Origin: GCA-2717185 sp964474755
Lineage (GTDB): Bacteria > Pseudomonadota > Alphaproteobacteria > UBA8366 > GCA-2717185
Reading direction: 5' to 3'
Assembly (NCBI GenBank): GCA_964474755.1
Contig: CAYYUG010000010.1
Coordinates: 1-64,000, forward strand
Length of the DNA: 64,000 bases
Both the position numbers and the translations under genes were made by a program. Below the pieces are notes generated by a model. The model saw only the letters and a program-made list of their open reading frames with translations, did not search any database and was not told the DNA's origin. This document shows positions 52,053-61,006 of this stretch, piece by piece. How positions within the stretch are numbered: position 1 is the first letter of the stretch; each line of letters begins with the position of its first letter.

Positions 52053-53252
52053 ATGCGCCGTCCGCTATGGATCATAATCCTCAGCGCCGGGGCCTGCGTC
52101 GGGCTTACGCTCGGTTTCCGGCAGGCGCTTGGGCTATTCCTGACACCTATTTCTCTGGATACCGGGATAGGGAGAGAAACATTCGCCCTGAGCCTGGGAT
52201 TGGCCAATCTGTTCTGGGGTTTGACGGCGCCCTTTGCTGGTGCGATCGCCGACCGGTTTGGAGCCGGGCGGGTCGCGGCCGCGGGCGGTCTCTGCTACGC
52301 AGCTGGACTGGCGGCTTTTACCTTAAGCGGCGATGGGGAGCAGCTGATCTTCGGTGGTATCCTGATCGGCTGCGGTTTGAGCGGGGCGGGCTTTTCCGTC
52401 GTGCTGGGCGCGGTCGGCCGCGCCGCACCAGAAGAAAAACGAGGCACAGCGCTGGGGGCGGTGGCCATGGGCGGGTCGATCGGCCAATTTGCGGCGCTAC
52501 CCTACACGTTCGCTTTCCTAGAGGGGTACAGCTGGACCATAAGCCTGTTCGCCCTGTCGATGACAACACTGCTGATCGTGCCGATTGCTTGGGGCCTGTC
52601 AGGCAAGCCGTCGCGCGAGGAAGGTCTCGCTCGGCAGACGATTGCCCAGGCGCTGAGCGAGGCGTTACGCAGCCCGAGTTTTTGGTTACTTAATACCGGT
52701 TTCTTCGCCTGCGGCTTCCATCTTGCCTTCATCACTGTGCATTTCCCGGCCTATCTCGCCGATCAGGGCTTCGCGCCCTGGCTTGCGACTGCTTCGCTTA
52801 CTGTGCTTGGCATCTGCAACATCATTGGTAGCTATGGCAGCGGGGTGCTGGGCGACAAGTTTCCAAAGAAATTTGTGCTCAGCTTCATGTATCTTGGTCG
52901 GGCAGTGATTTTCGCTGGTTTCCTGCTGTTGCCAGTTTCCGAGGCTACAGTGATTGCCTTCGGCGCGCTGATGGGCTTCCTGTGGATCGGTACTGTGCCG
53001 CTGACCAGTGCGCTGGTTGCTACTATGTTTGGCACTAGCTACCTATCGATGCTCTTCGGTTTAGTGTTTTTCGGACATCAACTTGGCAGCTTCCTCGGCG
53101 CTTGGTTGGCGGGCCATTTTTACGATTTGATGGGCAGCTACGACGTCGTGTGGTGGCTAAGCGTTGCCATCGGCTTGATCTCCGCGGCACTACACTGGCC
53201 AATCGCAGAGCGTCCGGTCGAACGGCTAGCTGAGGCGGAGACCGCGTCTTGA
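52053..53252 (+). CDS. MFS transporter (monocarboxylate/oxalate-formate antiporter-like)
   Basis: 399 residues with about twelve hydrophobic helices. The N-terminal GLTLGFRQALGLFLTPIS and loop 2-3 GAIADRFGAGRVAAAGG fit the MFS group that includes monocarboxylate and oxalate/formate carriers. The C-terminal half has GVLGDKFPKKFVL as the repeated loop. It probably imports an organic acid. It faces away from the Rieske dioxygenase and towards the ThDP gene. Confidence 0.88.
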   Translation: MRRPLWIIILSAGACVGLTLGFRQALGLFLTPISLDTGIGRETFALSLGLANLFWGLTAPFAGAIADRFGAGRVAAAGGLCYAAGLAAFTLSGDGEQLIFGGILIGCGLSGAGFSVVLGAVGRAAPEEKRGTALGAVAMGGSIGQFAALPYTFAFLEGYSWTISLFALSMTTLLIVPIAWGLSGKPSREEGLARQTIAQALSEALRSPSFWLLNTGFFACGFHLAFITVHFPAYLADQGFAPWLATASLTVLGICNIIGSYGSGVLGDKFPKKFVLSFMYLGRAVIFAGFLLLPVSEATVIAFGALMGFLWIGTVPLTSALVATMFGTSYLSMLFGLVFFGHQLGSFLGAWLAGHFYDLMGSYDVVWWLSVAIGLISAALHWPIAERPVERLAEAETAS

Positions 53253-53912
53253 TCGACCCTGTCTCCATCCCGGTCTGACACCTTAAGTAAAGTATCAAAT
53301 TTTGTGATGCGATGCTGTGTGAGACTGGCTTCGCTTGCATGGTCGAAAGACGCTCGACTTTAGGTTTAGTGGGCGCTAACCGGAGTTATGGTTCAATGCG
53401 CGACTGGACATGGTGTCGGTGCTTAGGAACTCAGACAGACATGTCTGCCTTTGCACGCCAAACTTAAGCGTGGTCAGAGCCGGCGCTGCAAGCGGTTGGA
53501 AGGGATGCTGGTGCACTGTGCTTTCGAAAGGCTTCAACACCCACCTATTACGGCATATTCATTTTCGACCTCGATGGTATTAAAAACGAGGCGGTGACGT
53601 CTCCCGACGCGTTTGTGGTACTGCCATTTTCTTGCCGTCGAGTACCGTCGCCTCTGTGGCGTTAGGTGCACTGCGATAGTAGATCCCGTCGATGCCTATC
53701 GCTCTACAAATCAAAGTCCAGACACAGGCCGGTCTCGCTGGCTAGCTTGTGGACTTGGCGCGGCATTATTTCCTCGGATTTTAGTTTGCACAGCTTGATT
53801 TGGATAAGCGTGTTGTCGATGAGAATAAAAAAAGGGGCGTGTTGAACATCATCGCGTTTTGCGAGCATGCGGGTATACACTAATGCCGATACTCATTGCA
53901 GGTGAGGGTGGC
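53253..53912. other. Long intergenic stretch, no firm gene
   Basis: About 660 bp. A plus-strand frame near 53550 contains YGIFIFDLDGI, which looks like a HAD phosphatase start, but stops soon after. A minus-strand frame near 53590-53700 (IGIDGIYYRSAP) is also short. No IS or RNA recognised. Possibly decayed genes. Confidence 0.4.
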
Positions 53913-55640
53913 ATGAATATGGAAATCGATACCGGTTCGACGTCGAGCGATCGCACCGCGGCGGACGCGATCCTGATCCGTTTGCGCCAGGCCGGCGTAC
54001 GCTATCTGTTTGCCAACGCTGGGACCGACTTCGCCTCGATTGTAGAATCGATGGCCAGCGATGAGAGTGGGTCGATGGTCGAGCCCGTGCTGGTGCCGCA
54101 CGAGGCCGTGGCCGTAGCGATGGCGCATGGCTACACGATGGTCACCGGTGAACCGCAGGCTGTTATGGTGCATGTAAGCGTAGGCACGGCGAACGCACTG
54201 TGTGCAGTGATAAACGCCAGCCGTCTGGAAATCCCAATGATCTTTATGGCTGGCCGAACGCCGATCACTGAGGACCGAACAGCAGCGGAAGGTGCTCGCA
54301 CAGTTTATGTGCACTGGGCGCAGGAGATGTACGACCAGGGTGCGATGGTACGCGAGATGGTTAAGTGGGACTACGAGCTGCGGGCGCCGGACGAGGTCGA
54401 CAAGGTGATCGATCGAGCGCTCAACTTAGCGCAGAGTATGCCGAAGGGGCCGGCCTACCTATCGCTGCCGCGTGAGGTGTTGGCCGCGCCCGCACCGACG
54501 CCTGCAAACGCGGCCCTTCGCGTCGCGCCATCGCCGACCCATCCCGATCCGGCGGCGATCACAGAAGTGGCTGAGGTTCTGCTGGCGGCGGAAAACCCGC
54601 TTATCATCACCGCAGATACAGGTCGAGAGCCAGAAGCCATGAAATATCTGGCGACGCTGACGGAGCGGTTTGCGCTTCCGGTGATCCCCGCCTTTCCTCG
54701 CTATCTAAACCTGCCTAGCGATCATCCTATGCTACTGGACTATGCGGTCGGTCCGCATATCAAAGCTGCTGACGTGGTGCTTGTGCTCGACAGCGACGTG
54801 CCCTGGATCCCGGCCAAGGACGGTTCACCGGCGAACGCGAAAGTGATCCATATGGGCACCGACCCGCTCTACAGCGGTTACCCGATGCGCGGCTATCCCT
54901 GTGACATCGCGATTGCGGCACCTTCATCGATCTCGCTGCCGGCACTCTCGGCGGCGATGGAGAGGAGCTATGCCGTCCATAAGACAGGAATTGCTGCGCG
55001 CCGCGCTCGTATCGACGAGGCCCGCCAGATAGTCCGCGCCCGTTGGCAGCAGATAGAAGAGGGGATGGAGACGGCAACGCCAATCCACCCCGCCTGGCTG
55101 TCGCGCTGCGTCGGCGACCTGATGGATGACAATGCAATCCTGATAAACGAGATGGGTGTGGCTTTGCCGCATGTATCGCTTTCGAACCCGGGGAGTTTCT
55201 TCGCGGCGAGCCCGGTAAGCGGCTTGGGTTGGGGGTTAGGCGCGGCGGTCGGCGCCAAATTGGCCGCGCCGGACAAGCTGGTCATTGCAGCAATTGGTGA
55301 CGGTTCCTACTATTTCGGTAACCCAGCGGCAGCGCACTATTGTGCCCGCGCATATGACCTGCCGGTTTTATATATCATCCTTGATAATTCGGCATGGGGT
55401 GCGGTTCGCCGCGCTGTCCGCGATATGTACCCGGACGGACGCGCGGTGCGGTCGAACAACATGCCATTGACCAGCCTAGAGCCGATGGTCGCTTTCGATA
55501 AAGCGTGCGAAGCCGCCGGCGGTTATGGGGAACGGGTCGAGGTCCCTGATGAGCTGCCTAAGGCACTCGAACGGGCAAAGCATGCGGTGACAGTGGAAAA
55601 ACGCCAGGCCTTGCTGCATGTGGTGCTCGGAGGGGCATAG
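53913..55640 (+). CDS. Thiamine-diphosphate-requiring enzyme (acetolactate synthase-like superfamily)
   Basis: About 575 residues when started at the ATG at 53913, which has GAGGGTGG just upstream; an in-frame ATG at 53859 is possible. The Pyr domain has the catalytic Glu in VLVPHEAVAVAMAHG. The central domain follows, and the PP domain has the cofactor motif GDGSYYFGNPAAAHYC with LDNSAWGAVRRA. It may be a benzoylformate decarboxylase, acetolactate synthase or lyase relative; substrate unknown. It follows the MFS gene on the same strand but after a 660-bp gap. Confidence 0.88.
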   Translation: MNMEIDTGSTSSDRTAADAILIRLRQAGVRYLFANAGTDFASIVESMASDESGSMVEPVLVPHEAVAVAMAHGYTMVTGEPQAVMVHVSVGTANALCAVINASRLEIPMIFMAGRTPITEDRTAAEGARTVYVHWAQEMYDQGAMVREMVKWDYELRAPDEVDKVIDRALNLAQSMPKGPAYLSLPREVLAAPAPTPANAALRVAPSPTHPDPAAITEVAEVLLAAENPLIITADTGREPEAMKYLATLTERFALPVIPAFPRYLNLPSDHPMLLDYAVGPHIKAADVVLVLDSDVPWIPAKDGSPANAKVIHMGTDPLYSGYPMRGYPCDIAIAAPSSISLPALSAAMERSYAVHKTGIAARRARIDEARQIVRARWQQIEEGMETATPIHPAWLSRCVGDLMDDNAILINEMGVALPHVSLSNPGSFFAASPVSGLGWGLGAAVGAKLAAPDKLVIAAIGDGSYYFGNPAAAHYCARAYDLPVLYIILDNSAWGAVRRAVRDMYPDGRAVRSNNMPLTSLEPMVAFDKACEAAGGYGERVEVPDELPKALERAKHAVTVEKRQALLHVVLGGA

Positions 55641-55779
55641 AGTAATAGCACGCCTAAAATTTTAGGTTTATCCAACGACTATGTCCGTGGTGCCATCTTT
55701 CTGAAGGCAAACCTTGGCGCAGCCTTAACTCTGGAACTGTAGACCTTATCCGGCATGTTAGCTCTGGGGATATTTAAAC

Positions 55780-57018
55780 CTAGTCTGATGCCGCCATCTG
55801 CGCCGCATCCTTCGCCGCCATTCGCGCTTTAAGTTCTTCCGGGGTCAGCCGGACGATGTCGGCATTCTGATGGCTAAAAATGTCGTAGACCTTGGTTTCT
55901 AGGTCCTCGAGTGTAAGCCGTCCGCTGAGCACATTGTCTTTCCACGTTGCGTGCTCTCCCTCCAGCGCGTGAAATTCTGGCATTACCTCCTCGGCGAACA
56001 TCTTCAGGCTGCCGCAGATATCCTCGTGGCTGGTTTTTCCTGCCTGGTTCAGCAGTATTACCTGATCGACATGTGCTTCCTGGAACTGGTGCAGTTTCTC
56101 GCGGATCGTAGCGGGAGAGCCGATCAGGGCGCCCTTGAAGGCGTCCTGCGCCTTGTCACTATGCCGCCAGTCCTGAAATTCTTCCCAAAGATTGCCTTTA
56201 CCTGGCGCGTCTACACCCTTCCGACCGTAATAGGACAGCGCGAAGATAAAGAAGGTCCAGCCGGACGCCTTTTCATAGGCCTCTTCGTCCGTCTCAGCAC
56301 ACATAAAGCCAGACACCATGGCGATGTTTGGGTTGATCGGGTGCTCGGTTAGCCGGTTCGGTCTGTGTAGCAGATTGTTGTAGTACTTATTTACCCAGGC
56401 GGTTGCTGCGTCTGGAGAAACGAAGGTGAAGCCGAGTGCCCCCATTCCCCATTCGCCGGCCTGGCCGATGGTTTTGATGTTTGAGCAAGCGACCCATAGC
56501 GGCGGGTGCGGTTTTTGGTACGGTTTTGGAATCACGTTGCGCGCGGGGAAATCGTGGTATTCGCCGTGGAACTCCCAACTCTCCTTAGTGAACATAGGGA
56601 TAATTGCTTTGACAGCTTCCTCCCAACGGTCGCGCTTGCTGCGTACCTGGGTGCCGAACGGATGCAATTCAGCTGGACCTGCGCCTTCGCCCATGCCGAA
56701 CTCGACGCGGCCTTTAGACAGCAGATCGAGGGTCGCGACCCGCTCTGCCACGCGATGCGGCTGGTTGGTCGGTAGTTGGATCACACCATGGCCGAGCCGG
56801 ATGCTTTTTGTTCGCTGGCTGGCCGCTCCGAGAAAGACTTCCGGCGCTGAGGAATGGCTGTACTCCTCTAAAAAATGGTGCTCGACCTCCCAGGCGTAGT
56901 CGTAGCCCAACTTGTCGGCTAGTTCGATCTGCGTCAGGGAATTTTGTAGCAGTTCGTATTCCGAATGCTCTTGCCATGGGCGCGGCAGCTGGTGCTCGTA
57001 AAAGATACCGAATTTCAT
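55780..57018 (-). CDS. LLM class flavin-dependent oxidoreductase (luciferase-like)
   Basis: 412 residues. It begins MKFGIFYEHQLPRPWQE and shows the TIM-barrel signatures LDLLSKGRVEFGMGEGAG and PPLWVACSN of alkanal monooxygenase-type enzymes. It uses reduced FMN or F420 supplied by another protein to oxidise an aldehyde, amine or hydrocarbon; not the same subgroup as the NtaA-like protein at 33.2 kb. It is 29 bases downstream of the TauD/TfdA gene on the same strand, so the two are probably co-transcribed and may act on one compound. Confidence 0.9.
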   Translation of the reverse strand: MKFGIFYEHQLPRPWQEHSEYELLQNSLTQIELADKLGYDYAWEVEHHFLEEYSHSSAPEVFLGAASQRTKSIRLGHGVIQLPTNQPHRVAERVATLDLLSKGRVEFGMGEGAGPAELHPFGTQVRSKRDRWEEAVKAIIPMFTKESWEFHGEYHDFPARNVIPKPYQKPHPPLWVACSNIKTIGQAGEWGMGALGFTFVSPDAATAWVNKYYNNLLHRPNRLTEHPINPNIAMVSGFMCAETDEEAYEKASGWTFFIFALSYYGRKGVDAPGKGNLWEEFQDWRHSDKAQDAFKGALIGSPATIREKLHQFQEAHVDQVILLNQAGKTSHEDICGSLKMFAEEVMPEFHALEGEHATWKDNVLSGRLTLEDLETKVYDIFSHQNADIVRLTPEELKARMAAKDAAQMAASD

Positions 57019-57047
57019 ATCCTGTTTTTCTCTTCGTTGCGGGCCGC

Positions 57048-57938
57048 TTAGAAGGGCGCGTCGCCTTTTATCATGATTTTATGCATGCGGCGTTGGTAGC
57101 CGTCATAATCATTAATTGCGAAATGCTGACAGCAGCGGTTATCCCACATCGCCATAGCGTTCACCGACCAGCGGAAGCGGCAGGTGAATTCTGGGCGTGT
57201 CGCATTTGCTTTTAGGAAGTCGAGCAGCGGTTGGCTTTCCGCTTCTGTCCATCCTTCGAACCGCTCCGTATGGCCGCCTATATAGAGTAGTTTGCGTCCA
57301 GTTTCTGGATGGATGCGCACCACCGGATGCGAGGAAATCGTCTGTGCGCTGCCAGGATCAATCTGGGCCATGTGTATCGTGCCGTCCTGCACGCGCTCGG
57401 CACGAGTTTTTCCTGACGGGTGGTTCTTGCTGTCGCCGTTGTGGATTGCTCGCAGACCTTGTAGCGACGCCTTCATCCCCTCCGACAGAGTCTCGTATGC
57501 GAGATACATGTTGGAGAACATGGTATCGCCGCGCCCTTCCGGCATCTCATGGCTGTAAAGCATCGTCGCCTTGGCTGGCTTCGGCGTATACATCTGGTCG
57601 GAGTGCCATCGTCCTCCGGCATTTGATTTCATCACTGGCGTCTTTAGGACCTCCGTGATCTCGGGATGTTCGTCCATCGCCTTGTTAAACAAGTGCACAT
57701 GTATCTCGCCGAACCGTTTTGCGAATTTGATCTGCTGCGGAGGTGTGATGCTCTGATTGCGGAAGAAGACGACGTTGTGCTCCAGCCAGGCGCGGTAGAT
57801 CTCGTCCTGTGTCTCTTGATCTACGCCGTCGGCAATATCGACGCCCTCGATTTCGGCGCCCAGCGCACCGGCAATCGGCTTCACGGCGATGCGTTTGTAG
57901 CTGAATTCTTCTAATTCCGTCGTGGCGATCTCGGCCAT
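57048..57938 (-). CDS. TauD/TfdA-family Fe(II)/2-oxoglutarate dioxygenase (second of three)
   Basis: 296 residues. The iron triad is visible: HxD in GGRWHSDQMYTP and distal His in DNRCCQHFAINDY, with the 2-oxoglutarate Arg near YQRRMHKIMIKG. The N-terminal core GALGAEIEGVDIADG is typical. It is the upstream partner of the LLM gene. Its substrate is unknown but the paired LLM monooxygenase suggests sequential oxidation. Confidence 0.92.
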   Translation of the reverse strand: MAEIATTELEEFSYKRIAVKPIAGALGAEIEGVDIADGVDQETQDEIYRAWLEHNVVFFRNQSITPPQQIKFAKRFGEIHVHLFNKAMDEHPEITEVLKTPVMKSNAGGRWHSDQMYTPKPAKATMLYSHEMPEGRGDTMFSNMYLAYETLSEGMKASLQGLRAIHNGDSKNHPSGKTRAERVQDGTIHMAQIDPGSAQTISSHPVVRIHPETGRKLLYIGGHTERFEGWTEAESQPLLDFLKANATRPEFTCRFRWSVNAMAMWDNRCCQHFAINDYDGYQRRMHKIMIKGDAPF

Positions 57939-58131
57939 CTGTCACTCCGGTATGTTTCGTATCAGTGGTGTGCATTATTGCGCATGCGGCTGTACATCGC
58001 TAGCGCAAGCCAAAAAATGCGCAGAAACACTGGGTTTTTAAGCGATTTTACAAACCAGGCATATTGACCCGCGGGGCTTTGCACTTTATTTGCGGTGCGG
58101 TTGGAAACTCCGGTCGGTATGGGTAATTTTC

Positions 58132-58941
58132 ATGTCATTCAGAGAACGTGTCGGCGTGGCCGTCGATCACCCCAAGGTTCAACAATTTATCGTTACCCTT
58201 ATCGTCGTAAACGCGATAACGCTCGGCATGGAAACCTCGGCCGATCTCATTGAGGGGTGGGCACATCTATTCCACGCGTTCGATGCTTTAGTACTCACAA
58301 TATTTGTCACCGAAATCGCCGCGAAGCTGTTTGCTCGCGGTGTTGGATTTTTCAAGGACGGTTGGAACATCTTCGACTTTTTGGTAGTCGGCATCGCGCT
58401 CATTCCGGCGTCGGGTCCGCTGGCGGTACTGCGGGCCCTTCGAGTTTTGCGCGTTTTGAGGCTGATGTCGGTGGTCCCGGCGATGCGCAACGTTATCCAG
58501 GCGCTGATTACGGCAATTCCAGGTATGGTCTCAATCGTCGGCCTAATCGCTCTGATATTCTATGTCGCCTCCGTCTTGGCGACCAATTTCTTTGGCGCCG
58601 ATTTCGAGGAATGGTTCGGCAGCGTTGGGGCATCGATGTATTCACTGTTTCAGATCATGACCCTGGAAAGCTGGTCGATGGGTATCGTACGACCGGTGAT
58701 GCTGGAGCACCCTTGGGCCTGGGCATTCTTTATCCCCTTCATCCTGATCACGAGTTTCGCTGTCATCAACCTTTTTATCGGGGTCATTGTCGATGCGATG
58801 CAGACACAGCATCGCCAAGAAGCGGACGAAATCGAGCAGCAAATGGAGACGGATATGGCCGAGCTGCGGCTAGAAATCACTGGATTAAGACAGGAGATTT
58901 CTAGGTTGCAGGACTCTCTGAGCCGGATAGCCGCAGATTGA
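58132..58941 (+). CDS. Voltage-gated sodium channel, NavAb/NaChBac-like
   Basis: 269 residues, the length of bacterial single-domain sodium channels. Six hydrophobic segments S1-S6; S4 holds Arg101, Arg104, Arg107 and Arg110 at every third position (LRALRVLRVLRLM). The pore has the selectivity filter TLESWSMG (residues 177-184), identical to NavAb through the Glu ring. S6 (INLFIGVIVDAM) leads to a C-terminal coiled coil about residues 227-262. Four copies form a tetramer carrying Na+ inward, used in pH or motility control. Started at ATG 58132, a typical N-terminus. Confidence 0.95.
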   Translation: MSFRERVGVAVDHPKVQQFIVTLIVVNAITLGMETSADLIEGWAHLFHAFDALVLTIFVTEIAAKLFARGVGFFKDGWNIFDFLVVGIALIPASGPLAVLRALRVLRVLRLMSVVPAMRNVIQALITAIPGMVSIVGLIALIFYVASVLATNFFGADFEEWFGSVGASMYSLFQIMTLESWSMGIVRPVMLEHPWAWAFFIPFILITSFAVINLFIGVIVDAMQTQHRQEADEIEQQMETDMAELRLEITGLRQEISRLQDSLSRIAAD

Positions 58942-58994
58942 CCGGACTTCGGTGGAGGCTAAGCTAGGGTAAATTTTTCACTGGGAGCCCTGCC

Positions 58995-59852
58995 ATGCCG
59001 ATCAACGCTGGCGCCGTTGGAAATCTCATCGAGACCTACAATGTCGATGTCGACGTCCGTAAATGCCTCGCCTACGCGGCAGGGATGGGCGAGACAGCGG
59101 ATATCTATTTCGATGATGCGCGCACTGGTGGGATAGTAGCGCCGCCGGCCTATGTCGCCTCGCTGGAATGGCCGGCGTCACGCGATATCCGGACTACCAC
59201 CGCCTTTGGTGCATCCCCTGAAGAAATGCGGTGCGGAGTGCACGCGGCGCAGGACACGCAGTTCCACCGGCTAATTAGGCCCGGCGAGCGTATCTGTGTT
59301 AGCGGTGAATTGGTTGCCATAAGGAGGGTGACCCCCGGGGCACTGACTGTCACTAGGATTGATCTGACCACGGTTGCGGGCGAGAAAGTTGCCACGACCT
59401 ATACTACCGGGATCAGCCGCGGCGTTGACGTCAATGGCGATGATCAGGTTATCGAGGCGGTGCCAGACTGGCCCGACGACGCGCTGTCTGGCGATTGGAC
59501 TGAGATGGCGATCCCTATAGCACGCGAGATGCCACACGTTTATACCGAATGCGCGGATATCTGGAACCCGATCCACACTGAACGCAAAGTAGCACTGGCG
59601 GCAGGATTGCCGGATATTATCCTGCACGGCACGGCGACCTGGGCATTAGCAGTGCGGGAGATAGTGTCTAAACAACTTGGCAGCGATCCTGCGCGGCTTG
59701 CCCGTTTCAGTGGACGCTTCACCGGCATGGTAATTCCCGGCAACGACATCATCGTTCGTCATGCCGCTACTGTGAAAGGCGCGGTCTATGAAGTGATTGC
59801 CGCGGACGGGTCTAAGGCAATTAGTGCAGGTCGGGCCTTGTTCCGCGACTGA
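58995..59852 (+). CDS. MaoC-like double hot-dog hydratase
   Basis: 285 residues with two hot-dog halves. The second has the hydratase motif WNPIHTERKVALAAGLPDII followed by LHGTATWALA, the catalytic His and Asp/Asn arrangement of MaoC/R-specific enoyl-CoA hydratases. It would hydrate a 2-enoyl-CoA or similar acyl derivative. It is followed 69 bases later by the first ketopantoate reductase-like gene on the same strand. A motif TAGGGTAAATTTTTCACTG lies just upstream. Confidence 0.85.
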   Translation: MPINAGAVGNLIETYNVDVDVRKCLAYAAGMGETADIYFDDARTGGIVAPPAYVASLEWPASRDIRTTTAFGASPEEMRCGVHAAQDTQFHRLIRPGERICVSGELVAIRRVTPGALTVTRIDLTTVAGEKVATTYTTGISRGVDVNGDDQVIEAVPDWPDDALSGDWTEMAIPIAREMPHVYTECADIWNPIHTERKVALAAGLPDIILHGTATWALAVREIVSKQLGSDPARLARFSGRFTGMVIPGNDIIVRHAATVKGAVYEVIAADGSKAISAGRALFRD

Positions 59853-59921
59853 TTGGCGCTGTCCTGTGTCAGGGTCTAAGCTGAAATCAATCAGGGAAAG
59901 ACAGTTAAGGGAGGAAGTCCT

Positions 59922-60974
59922 TTGAGCAAGAGAATTGCAATGGTCGGCAGTGGAGCCGTCGGTGGTTACGTTGCCGGCCACATGGTGCGTAACGGCGCTC
60001 AAGTTACCCTGGTTGACGCCTGGCCCGATCACGTTGAAAAGATGAATGCGGACGGCCTGAGCCTGCGTGGCACCACAGACGCCGAGAGCCACGAGGTGCC
60101 GGTCAATGCAATCAATATTTGCGAGGTCTCCAACCTGCCGAAGGGTGGTCCGATTGATATCGCATTCATTTCGGTGAAGTCTTATGAAACCCAGTTCGCT
60201 GCAGCCTTGATTCGTGACTATCTAGCACCCGACGGTTTTGTAGTATCGTTGCAGAATGCGATAAACGAGGAGGCGATCGCCGATGTTGTTGGCGCACATC
60301 GGGTTATCGGGTGTATCGCTAGCTCGATCAGCTGTGGCCTTGAAGGCCCGGCGTTGGTGCGCCGCCACGTGCCTATCCGGGGCGACAGCTACACGGTGTT
60401 CCGCGCTGGTGAACTGCACGGCCGGGTCACAGAGCGGGTCGAAGAAATTGCCGAACTGGTTGGTCATACTGACAGTTCCAAGGTGACAACCGACATTTGG
60501 GGCGAGCGTTGGACCAAGCTGGTGATAAATTCAAGCCATAACGGCCTATCTGCCTGCACTGGTCTTGGTGGCAATGGCATGGTGCGCGACGATGGCGCCC
60601 GCTCGGTCAATATTAGGCTCACTGCGGAAACCTTGAGGGTCGGGCGTGCGCTTGGCTTCGTCGTGCAGACCAAGAAAGGCACCACGGCTGATCAATGGTA
60701 TGCTGCTGCGGAAGGCGATAAGAAGGCGCTCCAGGAGATCGAGGAATTGCTGTTCGCAGAAATCGGCACCCGCAGCGATAGCGCCCGGCCGTCCATGGGG
60801 CAGGACATGATCAAGGGTCGCAAGACCGAAATCGACGCGATGAATGGTTTCGTCTGTGATAAGGGTGTCGAGGTCGGTATTCCGACGCCGATGAATGCGG
60901 CAATGGTGGATCTAGTGAAACGCTGCGAGCGCGGCGAATTAATCCCGGATGCGAGCAACGTTGCGAACCTTTAG
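59922..60974 (+). CDS. Ketopantoate reductase-family oxidoreductase, tandem copy 1
   Basis: 350 residues from a TTG at 59922, with AAGGGAGG about eight bases upstream. The N-terminal Rossmann motif is IAMVGSGAVGGYVAGHM. The catalytic Lys-x-x-x-Asn is in WTKLVINSSHNGLSA, and a late conserved Glu lies in GRKTEIDAMNG. The fold is that of PanE/ApbA 2-dehydropantoate reductase, but two tandem copies in a catabolic setting suggest reduction of another 2-oxo acid. It probably forms an operon with the MaoC gene upstream and the second copy. Confidence 0.88.
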   Translation: MSKRIAMVGSGAVGGYVAGHMVRNGAQVTLVDAWPDHVEKMNADGLSLRGTTDAESHEVPVNAINICEVSNLPKGGPIDIAFISVKSYETQFAAALIRDYLAPDGFVVSLQNAINEEAIADVVGAHRVIGCIASSISCGLEGPALVRRHVPIRGDSYTVFRAGELHGRVTERVEEIAELVGHTDSSKVTTDIWGERWTKLVINSSHNGLSACTGLGGNGMVRDDGARSVNIRLTAETLRVGRALGFVVQTKKGTTADQWYAAAEGDKKALQEIEELLFAEIGTRSDSARPSMGQDMIKGRKTEIDAMNGFVCDKGVEVGIPTPMNAAMVDLVKRCERGELIPDASNVANL

Positions 60975-61006
60975 CCGGTGAGCCGGGATACGGATTGGAG
61001 AAAGAA

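Noticed and set aside
53549..53640. HAD phosphatase gene from YGIFIFDLDGI
   Set aside because: The frame ends within about 30 codons and no later HAD motif follows; probably chance or a remnant.
55653..55666. 14-bp palindrome CCTAAAATTTTAGG between convergent genes
   Set aside because: AT-rich and too short to judge as an operator or terminator; kept only as a note.
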